DNA of 64,000 nucleotides from Oscheius dolichura (taxonomy: Eukaryota > Nematoda > Chromadorea > Rhabditida > Rhabditidae), in the NCBI GenBank assembly GCA_932521035.1, contig OW051493.1, forward strand, positions 124,001 through 188,000. Direction: 5' to 3'. Positions 1 through 11,203 of the stretch are shown piece by piece (position 1 is the first letter of the stretch; the number at the start of each line of letters is the position of its first letter). The position numbers and the translations under genes were made by a program. Below the pieces are notes generated by a model. That model saw only the letters and a list, made by a program, of their open reading frames with translations, made no database searches and was not told the DNA's origin.

Positions 1-1473
1 TTATAGGTGAGTAGCGTGGCCGACTCCGCCATCCAATATAGCCGAGACGCTGCAGCCCATGAAATGGACGAGGAGGAATATAAGGTCAGTTTTAAGTTGA
101 TGAAAACTAGTAAAGAAGGTTTTCAGCTGTATAAAGAGCAAATGGGAGACGGGAGGATGCACTACGAAGCCGTGGATGTCGTCCATTGCGATGTAAGTCT
201 CTACAGTCAAAAATGACACGGCGTGTGAATTGTGGCCTCCAAAAAATTGGATGATACTCCAGCTTGTTGATTTTTACACCGATCGATAGCTCTCAGTGTA
301 ACCAACAACTTTTCTGTTTAGAGTATCTACATAAGATGGTTCAGCGCCGAGATATTCGCGATTTAGGCTTAGCTTAGGCTTACGAGGGGGACTTTTTGAA
401 GTGAAAATTCGATTACATCGTAGACCTTAAATATTAGTGACAATCGATAGCTCTCGGTGTAATTAGCTACTTTTGTTTTTAGAGTAGGGAAATCCAACAG
501 ACCAGTGAAGAGATATACGCGATTTAGGCTTAGCAATTCAGAAAGAAGACCAAAATGTGCTCCATTTGGGGGAAAATTCAACAAATTGGGAACATTTGTT
601 TGAAATTCACTGCCTTCAATGGTTTTTGTACGAAACATTCAATAGGAACAATTGGAACCCCAGTGAATTGAAATTATACCAATGAGAAGTAAAGTCAAAA
701 CATTTGAGAAATTTTATGTTTTACCAAGAAAATATAGGGAAATCTATTATTTTTCAGTAGTAAAGTTTGTCGGCTCTTTAGAAAACACAAAAATATTCTC
801 TGATTAGTTTGCTTCGGGGAGCTAATATAAACCTTTGAGGGCTTTTTCAAGCTAATTCAGTTGCGTCTTTGGCTTCTTCCAATAGTATAAAATTTAGTGA
901 AATAGGCATTCTCCACAAAACTTACAATAACTTTTACCCATTATAGTTTGGCCTCCCTTTTCTTGAAATTCATTGACTTCAATTATTTTTTTATAATTTA
1001 TAGAACCATGTACCAGTAAAAAAAGTTATCCCAATATGAATTCAAAGCATTCTAGAAATACTATGTTTTACCTAGACAATATAAAATGATTTGCCATGAT
1101 AGTTTAGTAAGTAACTGCAACCCGCTACAATTCTTTAAAAGGCCCTCTATTTTATCCTCTTGTCAGTTATTCTTGTACACAAATGGGCTGCCGATATACA
1201 GCCATAAAAAGAACTTATAGAGAGGGTGATTTCCCAATTTGTAGAGTAAAATGTTTCGGGGAAGTGATTTATAACTTGAGAGGAATGGGCCTACAATTAA
1301 CGTATCCGACCGTTTCCCCCCTTTCCGATTTTCAATTTCAACCTCTTTTTCTTGTCCTAATCCGTCAATTTCAGTCAATGACGCCGCTCGGTGACTCTCC
1401 CGTGGACGTGGTGGACCGCGGCATAATCAAACAAGAAGAAGAACTCGACGACGGCTCTCCCATAGCTCCCTAG
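1..1473 (+). CDS. 3' end of an unrecognised gene (partial)
   Basis: Three exons can be supported: 7-84 (entered from a TTATAG acceptor at the window edge), 127-192 and 1375-1473, joined by a 42-nt and an 1182-nt intron, all phase 0, ending in TAG. The visible 55 residues are acidic and low in hydrophobics. Near the end is IKQEEE, which fits a sumoylation-type psi-K-x-E site and would suit a transcription regulator, but no domain is recognised and no function is assigned. The large second intron carries two copies of a dispersed repeat of about 160-bp period. An alternative is that GTGAGT at 7-12 is itself a donor, so that the first exon listed here is intronic. The reading frame and the acidic composition argue against that. 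Confidence 0.5.
279..535. repeat. Dispersed repeat, two tandem monomers of about 160 bp
   Basis: Two monomers start near 279 and 440, each with a core like atcgatagctctcggtgtaa, then an acttttgtttttagagta block and a final cgatttaggcttag. Related copies lie at 8880-8990 (one) and 40178-40440 (two, again about 160 bp apart). All sit in introns of host genes. Confidence 0.8.
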
Positions 1474-4400
1474 ATTCTTTAGACTTCTCTATTTCCCGTT
1501 TTCCCTCTAAAAATCGTTAAAATACCTCCTTAGATGGGTGCCTTGAGCTTTTTCCTCTCTCTCTCTCTCTAATATCCTCCGTCCTCCCTCCAAAAAACAA
1601 CAAAATCCCCGGAATTTTTGCCTTTACTTGACCAATTTTGGCTTGCCAGCCATCATCAGTTACTCTCACTTTTTCTTCTTCTCCATCTTTTAGAAAGATT
1701 GGATCGAATTCTCGCCCAGTAGATCTGTGTTTAGCTCTATCCTCCTCCCTGTAAATACGAGGCATGAAACTCTCTAAGTCATTATTTTTGTATTATTTCC
1801 CCTCTTTTTTTTATTCTTGTTCCTGCAGCAGCATTTTATTCGTGTAACGATAGTGGTCCCACAACTAGTCTCGGTGTTTTTATTATCAAAATACTCCATT
1901 TTTCCGAATTTTTAGAACATTTCAATGCAGTTTAGGGAGAAAAAGATTCGTTGCCGTTTAGTGTAAGTGAAAAATACAGTAATTATACTTTTTTGGCGGT
2001 GAACCAGGTCCGCGCCAGTAAGGCGCATTTTCGGAGGAAGCGTGCCACCTTTGCGCTTTTTTGGTGCAATAGGCCTATAATCTTTGGCATGCTGTAATTG
2101 GGATATTTCAATTATTGCACCGAAAAAGCGCAAAACTGGCGCGCTTCTCCCGAAAGTGCGCTTTACTGGCCCGGACAAGGTTAACCGCAATAGAGCAGAA
2201 GCATACAATGAAAATTCCAGAGCAGCGAATCTTTATATCCTCTAAATGAAACCTCGATCCATGAAAGACCAATTCAGTATACTTTTCCCCCTGAATGTAC
2301 CCCATTTTCCTTCAATATTTTCTGATTAGAGAAGTTGTGTTTTTCCCCAGTTATTGTGGTAATAAGATGGAATAAAAATTACGAAATTGTTCTCTGTCCA
2401 TTGGGGGAAAATAACAAGGGATTGAAGAGGAGGCGCTGTACTTTCCTGTTTTTATTCTTTTCCGTGACCGTGTTTTTCCCATTGCCAGCTCTCTAATTAT
2501 CCCCTTTCCGGTCGTTAGTTCATACTCCCTGGCTATCGCTTCGAAAACAGAAGCAGGAATCGGGGATCTACTGCTAGAAAGAGGCAAAAGTCTAGAAAAC
2601 CCCCAAATCGAAGCTTCTGGTCAAGAAATGAATGACTCCGTCTCAACTTCTCCACTTTTATGGATCTATCATACACCGTTAGAAAAAAAAGCTCTACCTA
2701 GTCCTGTATTTATCTCCTCCAAAATATATGCTATGCACCTATTTCAAATTCAAAATAGTATACTTTTCCCCCTGAATGTACTATTTCAAATTCAAATAGG
2801 AAATTAAATATTCAAAATATCCTTCCCGGTATCTTTGAGTTCTAAAGGTTTGGAAAGGGCCGATTTAAGTCGGGTTTTGTGTTTTTCCCATCAAATAGAC
2901 CCTGTAGAAGAAGAGCTGATAGAAAAATCCATAAACATGGAACGTCAATTTTTTGACCCATGGGGTACCCCCCATGATGATCGCCACCAGGGGTTAATCG
3001 TGGGCCACCGTGGCAAGTACTCCACCTCTGTGGCTCTATCATATACCGTTAGAATGAGCTCGTCGAGCTGATTCTGAAAAACTAACTCTAGTTGCAGGAG
3101 AAGGCCTCTATGCCACGTTATGGCTCCTACATCATAAACCGAGGGGTAAGCCAATACAAATATCTTCCCCGATTTGAACGGGTCACCTTGGCGTCGTAGC
3201 CTATCCTCTGGGGGATGTTCGACCACTAGACCTGAAGATCTCGACCAGTAGAATACGAATAACCGCATTCCATATCCACTTCCCTAAGCAAATGTCGTCT
3301 GGTAGCTCAAAAAGTCTCTGAAGATGGTAAAGATTACGGTAATTGGCCACCGGGTCAGTTCGTTCTGAAAATTCTAACTGGAATGGTCATACGATATGTC
3401 GCTGGAATCGTCTCGTCGAGCTGGTCAAGATGTACTTACTCCCGTCGCTGGTGCCTCCTTATTCAACAGCACCAGAGCGATTTTGAGAAATGGCAGATTT
3501 GAATTTTTGAAATGTCTTCCCAGACTTGAGCGGGGGGCTGCCATTTCTCCGCATTCGTCTAGCTGGCCAGAATCGCTGCTGGACTTTCCCCTTGGCAAAA
3601 ACAACATTCAACACTCTCTTATTGACAGGGATCTGAAAGATATAAGCTTTGGCAAAACAACAAGCTGTTTGACTCGCTCCTACTTTATTTTCCTCTGATT
3701 CTTCTAATTTTTAAATCACGCGGAAGCAATGGGGACTAGATGGTTATCTTATCTCTTCCCGGTGGCTTTCTTCCCCAAAAGAATTGCGCTTCCTTCAGCA
3801 TGATTTGATAAAAGTAAGCCTGTTGTTATCAATCAGTGAAGCGACCACTTTTTAGTTGAAAAAAGGTATTGGAAGCTAATTTTTGATACAAAATTAAGAA
3901 AATAGCTGTTGGACTAGGGAAAGACCAGTTTTTCGCAGCCGTAAAGCCTCGGCAGCTAGGAAAGGGGAAGAAAATTTGGATAGAACGAAATTATGGACCT
4001 AGGTTAGCAGAAATCCAGCTGAAAGGGCACGAATCCAAAAAATTGAGCAAAATTGAGCCGAGCCCCAATTTTGACTCCAACAGGAAAGAGCCTTTTCTCT
4101 CCATAAGGACCTGGAAGAGGACCAGTATTTACTTTAGTGATCTTTGTGCAGATTTTCGCTCGTAGTAAAAAGTTCCGGTCATTTGATATGAGCTGTTCCT
4201 TCCCGGATTTAGTGCCTACCTGCTGTCCACGATAACCTCCCCCGGGTCTTATCTCCTTCCGTGATGTAAGGATCACAGGTTTAAAGCGGGCCGTTAACAA
4301 ACTTGGGCACTTCCGTTTCCCCTTGTTTTCTACTCCTTCCCTTCCCTTGATTTCTGGCTTTGTTTTCTTTTTTTTTTTCTCAGTTTCTGTTTTCCCTACT

Positions 4401-6027
4401 GACGCAAGAGCTGGAGGCAGAAGTAATCCTCGGGGCAAATAGATCAAGAAGTAACAGACGGTTTATTGGAAATTGAGAAATATTCAGTCACTGGAATGAA
4501 ACAAACATTTTAGGATAATATTTGTAATGAACTATAAACACTAAAAATTTTGACTTGCGCTCCTTTTCTCAAGGTTTTCCCATTTTTTGAGATCTTTTCG
4601 ACCAAAACTAGGTCTCATAGCATTTTCTCACCTATTTTTTGTTCTTAACTACTGTATTTTGCAGTATAGGGCTGAAAATCCTGATGTAGGGCAATTTTTA
4701 CCAATAAAAAAGGATCAGGAAGTCGTTTGTTCCTCGTTTTTACAATTTTGGCGAAAAATACCCGGGATTCTTCTCAAAAATCGCCGCGATTACCATAGTT
4801 GACCTTTATAATCTACCGGAAACCATCGGAAAACGATGGAATTCCGTCTCTAAATCCTCTCTCTCCCCCGGAGTTGATATTATTCGGTGAACACACTCGT
4901 GTCGTTGTGTTCCGCCCTATTGTGTGGGTGTAACAAATTTTCGTCTGTGTGTCACTTTCCTCTCAATTGATAAAGAACCACCTCCGGAGAATTGGAGCCG
5001 GTAAAAATGTGAGTTTCTCAAATATTTTATGTGAAATTACTGTACCATAATTTTGGCGGGAAATAAAAAGCTTCTCTGAAACCTCTAAAACCACGCTTTG
5101 GTTCAATTTTTGAATTTTGGAAAACATTTTGAGAATAATATTGGCTACCGTTCTAATTTATATTTATAATACCCTCAGAAACGTTGGAAATATCCTGATT
5201 ATGCTATAAAAGAACACCAGATTAAAATGTACCTTCCCTGTCCAAATATTTTGACCCTGCCACATGGTTTTGACCTGGTAAAGATGATCCCTATCGGACT
5301 GTTACTCTATGAATCGTGTCTGGGGTAAAACCAGTTTTTTAGCAGGGATATTACATATTTTTTGGAGGAGAATAAGCAGTAGGAGGGGGTTTTTGAACAA
5401 TTAACAGTTTCGGGGAAACCATAAGAATCAAATGAATCTAATCTGGTCAATGGGGTTACCTTTCCTGGATCACGAAGAAAACTTTTTTTGGTTTTGAAGA
5501 ACATTTTAATGATTAGGTCAATCTTGAAAAGCTAATTGAATAAGCCGTTAGCAATAAAAACATCAAAAAAAGAAAAATTCATCCAATTTCCACCATTTTG
5601 CCCCAGTTCCTCTCGAAAGTCCGCTAAAAACCCGCGAAAATGCCCGGGAGAATTGAAACAACTTGGCAACAGATTTGTTAATTTGAAGTGGTCATTATCG
5701 GGTTGGGGAGCAGGGAACAGATGGCCACGGACCTTTGACATCAGTCCACATTACACTGGCAACGGGGAAAAACATCCGGCTCGGCGGGAAAAAATGAACC
5801 CTGGGGAGGCTGTTTCAACTGTTCCAGGCTCTCGTGACCCGCGTGTACTATTCTATCCCCTTGCCGGCTGGCGTCAGTAGAGAAAATTTTTAGAAGGAGA
5901 AAAGAAAAGTGGTTAAAGTGGTCTAGCCTCCATTTTTCTCTTTTATCGCTCTGTTTGCTCTTGCTCTTTTCCATTGGGGGCGATTACATTGTAGCTTCTT
6001 TATGCATACAATTTTTATCGCTCAGGG
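1474..6027. other. Gene-poor stretch
   Basis: No coding exon is supported. It holds a palindromic element (1995-2188), a 25-bp direct repeat (2276-2300 and 2757-2781), and degraded sequence around 2660-3420 that resembles 50800-51200. The end, 4870-5012, with a GTGAGT donor just after a run of A, could be a non-coding first exon of the transporter gene that follows. This is inference only. Confidence 0.5.
1995..2188. mobile_element. Palindromic element, family A, copy 1
   Basis: Fold-back of about 190 bp. The left half begins ggcggtgaaccaggtccg and contains ttttggtgcaat. The right half is its approximate reverse complement (attgcaccgaaaaagcgc, ending ggttaaccgc). Other copies are at 19905-20083 and 37776-37945. 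There is no coding capacity, so it is a MITE-type non-autonomous element by structure. Confidence 0.8.
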
Positions 6028-9000
6028 ATGCCGACGCATAAGAGCGGGCACAAGATAAGCAAAGAGAAGAGATTCATGGTCGTCATGGATGTCGAAGACG
6101 GCAGCGTCCGCACCGGCAGTGTCCGCACCGAGTGCTTAGACGACAAGTCGCCGCTACCAGTCAAGAAACCCGAAGAGGATAAGAACAAAATATCGTAAGT
6201 CTAATTATTTGAAACTATCAGCATTCGAAGAAAAAGTTTCTATTTTTCTGGTAATTTGGCCTCCAAAGCGAGCTTTCAACTCCCATCCCGTGGTCGAACA
6301 TCTTTTTAGCCTGGTCCTGAAACAGTTGCTCTCCCATCTGACACCAATTGTTCTTGAACATGCCAAAGTGTTTCTTTCCCTTGAATTATGACTCATTCGG
6401 GTTAAAAACGGAGAAAATGGTTGCTTAAAAGGCAGCAAAAGGTGTTTAATTGTTCTACGTTCGGCGCTTTTTCCTGGTAGCTAGGCTATAAAATAGTGTG
6501 CAACAGTTGATAAGACCAGGGCGATAGACAATAGGGTTCACACTCTTGCATCAGGCGGGAAAGAGCTACCTTGATCATATATCAATAATTCAGGCACATA
6601 ATTGAATAATATAGCTTTACCGAAGCAATTTCAGAACCACCTATGCCCTCATCAATCTCCTCAAAGGAATGGTCGGTCCCGGCTGTTTCGCCCTCCCTTT
6701 TTCCTTCAAACAAGCCGGATTATGGGCGAGTGGTCTATTTTTTATGTTTTATGAAAAAAAAAGTTCGCATCCTCTGGGATCATCAGTGCTTCTGCAGTTC
6801 AATGTTGAAATTTAGGCCGGATTTAGTCTCGTCTTCTTGTTAGGCATCGTTTCTTCCATTTGTATGGTCAAATTAGTCAGATGCTCACAATATTTATGTA
6901 AAAGGTGAGTCAAATAAACGTTATTTATCTATTTTACCCATCCAAACCATAATTTTTCCTTGAAAATTGGAGTTCCATCCACTCTCCCCTTGACAGACTT
7001 CATTTGGGATCATTGCGCCCGCACCCGTCAGACTATACGGGAAAACCCCAAGCAAAGATCAGGGAAAGGTGTTCTCTCCCCGCCAGAGAACAGTGTACCC
7101 TACGTAACATTCCCAGCCGCCTATTCCCTTTCCCTCGCCTTTTCCAGTGATAGCCAGTCTAAAAATGACTGTCTCCCCTCGTTTTATTGCATGTTTAACA
7201 ATGAAAAAAGGTCACCCGGGCTTTTGATAACCAAGGGAATGTTTGAGCAGAAACAAGGTGATCCTTTGGAACTGGGGGGCGCGCTTGTACCCAAATTGCC
7301 CGGGAAAAATAGTTTATGGACGAAATTCTCTTCCTAGGACCATTTCTATCATTTTAGGAACAATAAACCCTCTTTGGATTATGGTCAGATGGCAGAAGAA
7401 GCGTTTAAAAGCAGTTTCAAGCCGTTCCGACGGGTTCCTCTCCTTGGAAAGTAAGTAAATTCCCTAATTTTTTACGTTTTCCACCCAGAATAATAGTAAA
7501 CGGCTGCCTAATTGCCCTCCAATTGGGAATCTGCAGTGTTTTCTACATTTTCGTGGTCGACCACGCTGAGGAGGTAAGGCTTTCCCCCTTTAAAATTGAA
7601 GAAATATCCAGATTGTCAACCATTTCGCGGCTCCTAGCCCTCCTCCGATTTCTCACAAGGTCTACTTCTTCATAGCCCTGCCCTGTTTCCTTCTCCTGTG
7701 TACAGTTCGTACAATCCGAGTGATCTCTTATATCTGTCTGGCGGGTAATATTCTCATGGCTACTTCACTTATCATTATTCTACAGGTAAATTTTGAAATT
7801 TTGAACGGGAAAATGAGCGTCATTGGGAGTAAAATTGGGCGGGAAAGGGTGGGAGACTCGATTTGAACCTATATGTTCCAAAAAAAGTCTTCTTATGGCT
7901 ATTTTTTGCCCAGAAACGCTTGAAATAGTCGCGAAAATGAAGAAATAACAGTTGTGAACTGTCAATAAGTGTGAACCAACAACATTCTGCTTTCGAAAGC
8001 GCATTACCAACAAGAACCTGGAAGTTTTTTTGGTTTTGAGGTATTCATAAAACCCAAAAAAGGAGGGTTATTCATTTCTATCACCGTACGAAGTTTCATT
8101 TTTCAAAATTGATTATCTCGTGTTTTTCAGGCACTAACCGATATCGAAACTTTTCAGGAACTGATCCGAGCGCCCCACTTCAAAATCTCTGCCCTTCCTG
8201 CTATCACAGACGCCAATGGAGTCTCCCTAGCCGCCGGGTCAATCCTCTACGCTTTGGAAGGGCAAGCAGTGGTATGTTTTAGAAAATATATAAATATACC
8301 CAGCGTGCTGAGCATCCACAAAACCGAAATTATGGTCCATTTATTCTATTTTTAGGTCCTACCTCTGGAAAATAAGATGCTACAGCCGAAGGATATGAAA
8401 GGTCCGACCGGAGTCCTTGTAACTGGCGTCAATTTGGTTTCTTTAATTTACGCGGGTTGTGGGTGAGTTCCAGTATACGGTAGATGGTATTTTATGGTAT
8501 TTTTCAGATTTTACGGATATCTAACATACGGAAATGATGTCCAAGCCAGTGTCACGTTGAATTTGACCGATAGCCCGTGAGTTTATCCCCCTTTTGAAAG
8601 AATAAATAGAAAATATTCAGATTAGACCTGTCGGTGAAGTTTATGCTTCTTACTGTAGTATTTTCCGGCTTCCTAATCCAACAATTTCCCCTGGTTGAGA
8701 TGATCTGGCCCCCGGTTAAAGAATACCTGAATAATAAGAAAGTATCTAGGCTTATGAGGATATTCTACGAGTATCTATTCCGCTACAGTATTGTATTCAT
8801 CGCCTGTGAGTTTATTTCTAAGTATTGGAGTTTCTAAGTCTCCAAGTATTGGAAACTCAGCCGTAGCCCAAATATTTTGGTACCAATCGAAAGCTCTCGG
8901 TGTAATGAACAACTTTTGTTTTTGGAGTGGAGAAATACAATCGTTCAGTTCCGAGATATCCGCGATTTAGGCTTACGATGGAAAAATTCAACAAATCCGG

Positions 9001-9436
9001 TAACTTTCAGTGGGGCTTTCCTTCGCCATCCCAAATTTGGATGACATTATTCCACTTGTCGGTGTCACGGCTGGAATGATGTTGGCTCTTGTACTTCCCT
9101 CTATATTGGAAATTATTTGTTTCCTTCCAGTTTGGTTGGAAGAATGGCCCAAGTAAGTCTTTTATACCCTATTCTGTGCCATTGAGGCGCACCCGTAGAA
9201 TCTCGGCAGCTAAAGCGTATGATCTCAGAATCCAATGCGCGCCTGCTGCCGAGATTCTACGGGTGCGGGGCGCGCATTTTTCCCTCTACTAGAAGAATTC
9301 TCTCATTTTCAGATGGCGGATCGCTCTCCAGCTTACGGCGAACACTGTTTTCGCTGTTCTCGGTATCTATTTTATAGTCACCGGTCTCCAGGCAAATATC
9401 AAGAATCTTATTCACGGCGATGCCGAGAGCTCATAG
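6028..9436 (+). CDS. SLC36-type proton-coupled amino-acid transporter
   Basis: Twelve exons: 6028-6194, 6635-6732, 6844-6904, 7358-7450, 7489-7573, 7612-7785, 8131-8271, 8356-8462, 8508-8576, 8621-8805, 9011-9152, 9313-9436. They give 481 aa ending in TAG. After a charged N-terminus the first membrane segment carries INLLKGMVGPGCFALPFSFK, the family's LLKGxxGxG signature of the AAAP/SLC36 group. Further hydrophobic segments follow to a last one near the C-terminus (TANTVFAVLGIYFIVTGLQ). The family moves small neutral amino acids, with protons, across lysosomal or plasma membranes. The substrate here cannot be read from sequence. A CTCAG acceptor two bases before the ATG suggests a trans-splice site or a 5' non-coding intron. 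The 160-nt last intron is largely a palindromic element. The exon 2 donor (GTCTAT) is weak but the only one that keeps frame. Convergent with the homeobox gene. Confidence 0.92.
8880..8990 (+). repeat. Dispersed repeat monomer in transporter intron
   Basis: Single copy of the repeat also seen at 279-535 and 40178-40440: atcgaaagctctcggtgtaa, then gatatccgcgatttaggctt. It lies in the 205-nt intron between exons 10 and 11 of the transporter gene. Confidence 0.7.
9185..9272. mobile_element. Palindromic element, family C, copy 1
   Basis: Inverted repeat gcacccgtagaatctcggca / tgccgagattctacgggtgc around a short spacer. It is the core of the commonest fold-back family in the window (see 23490, 26003, 36518, 45855, 49750, 59596). 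It fills more than half of the last transporter intron. Confidence 0.8.
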
Positions 9437-9677
9437 TCTCCTGCCCCTCCTCCCTATTTCATCATATGTGTGATGGGATATCCCTTCCCCTTTACAGTAA
9501 TCGGGTTATATCCGTGTTGTGCAATCACCACTTTTTATATTTTGTACATAGGAATTGATTTATGTAACGAGAGTTTTATTCTCAACAACAATTTTTACAT
9601 TAAAACAAGATATTTCAACGGAACAACAAAAACAACCAAAGGAGATCGTAGGGAACCGGAAAGGGTAGGAATTGGAA

Positions 9678-11203
9678 CTAGAGGGCCTTTAAATCGGGAA
9701 GAGCCACGTTATTCTCCCTTACCCAGTCAGTACACAGTGCTCCGAGTTCATCTACATTATAAGCCGAGAGAGTAGTGAAAACAGAGCCATTGGGCGGCTT
9801 ATAGTGGTTCATTGAGTCTGAAAATGGGATACTGTATCGCTATTCCCACTCTTTCCGCCATAGATTGCATTGTAGACATGGCTCAATGCGTTGAGGCGCG
9901 CACCAGCAAAAAACCATTGCGGTTTCGATCCCCGCTGGAGTAAAATCTTTCTGCTTTTAAAATTGTCATATTTTTCGCCTTATTTGGTGAATATTTTTGC
10001 TATTATAACTGGGGAAAAGCGGAAAAAGAATGAAAGACCAACCGGAATCCAGTGTACCGTTGGCCGAGTGCATAGCCATGGCTACCGGAGTAACAGCTAT
10101 GTATTCAGCGAAATTATTCGGAATTCCATTGGCTGGAAGTTGAGAAATAACCGGAGAGTAGGGTTTCTCTTGTGAATACGGCGGGGAATGCTTCATTGGG
10201 CGGGTTAATTCCAATTTCAAGTGCTGGTCCTGAACGGAAAAGTTGGAATTCAAAACTATTACTCAGAACTGACCTCCTGGGGGCTGATGCTCTCCCTCGG
10301 TGTGGAATCCTTACTCTTGGGTACCACACGAGTACGCTGCGGTTGATGGCGGGGTTTTAAAGCTGGACTGAAATGGACAAATTTGTTAGGAAAATTGGGA
10401 AAATTCTGACCTGGTTTCCCTGTCCTCTATGAAACGGCCTTCTCGTCTGTCCTTGGCTCGGCGATTCTGGAACCAGACCTTGATCTGCGGCTCGACGAGA
10501 TCCATCCGGCGGGCAAGTTCGGCTCTTTTGAACGTCTCCATGTATGGGTCTTTTTCATATTCCTAAAAATAAACTATAGCCAAGAAAACAGTGGATATAG
10601 AAGGTCTTCAAGCGTCTTATAGGCGGAATGAAACATTCTTGACTTTACAAAAGGGAGAGATAACTCTCTTCTATTGAACCAACTAGCAATCTTTCATGTT
10701 ATTTTACCCTCTCCCTGGAACAAAAAAAAGCGAGAAATATATTGAAAGACCAACCTCTTCCAGAACATTCAGTTGTTTATTGGTGTAGGTAGTCCGACGG
10801 CGTCTACAGTCGTGGGCAGCGTAGCCATATGGAGAATAATAGGAGTGCCTGAAAGAATTGGACTTTTTAAGATGTAAAATAGAGAAATATCCAGTTTTAT
10901 CCTCGAAATCCTCCTAATCACGATGAAGTATCGTCTCGAATCAATTTTTGCTTATAGCGACTAGTCAAAACTTTCGAATTTCATCAATTTTGAAGGGGTT
11001 TCGCTTTGTTTTCTTCAATGAAACGGGAAAATGAAAGGAATTGAAGGAGTAAGAACAACTTACGGATGGCTGCCTCCACAACAGGGACCGGGGCCGCTGG
11101 CATGATTGTGATAAGAAGGCTGAGGAGGAGCAACGGGAGCAATGTGCTGATGGCAATTCTGGGCTTCTTCTGCTGGATTACAGTAGGGACGGTAGTTTGA
11201 CAT
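9678..11203 (-). CDS. Homeodomain transcription factor
   Basis: Six exons on the minus strand: 11064-11203, 10755-10848, 10411-10562, 10274-10367, 10043-10229, 9678-9817. They give 268 aa. The homeodomain spans about residues 62-120. It opens RRRRTTYT and its recognition helix reads IKVWFQNRRAKDRR, with Q50 and N51 in the usual positions; an intron splits the domain after LNVLEE. The N-terminus is short and rich in Pro, His and Cys. The C-terminal half is Pro/Ser/Asn-rich with no second domain, so there is no paired, POU or LIM part. The sequence suits a PRD-like or NK-like class, but I cannot name an ortholog. Two donors are GTTGGT and one is GTCAGT; all phases close. A candidate AATAAA lies about 100 nt past the stop (tttatt at 9575). 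Confidence 0.9.

Noticed and set aside
4004-4447. 147-codon open frame on the minus strand
   Set aside because: Low-complexity Lys run, no splice pattern, no family resemblance; chance frame through a T-rich tract.
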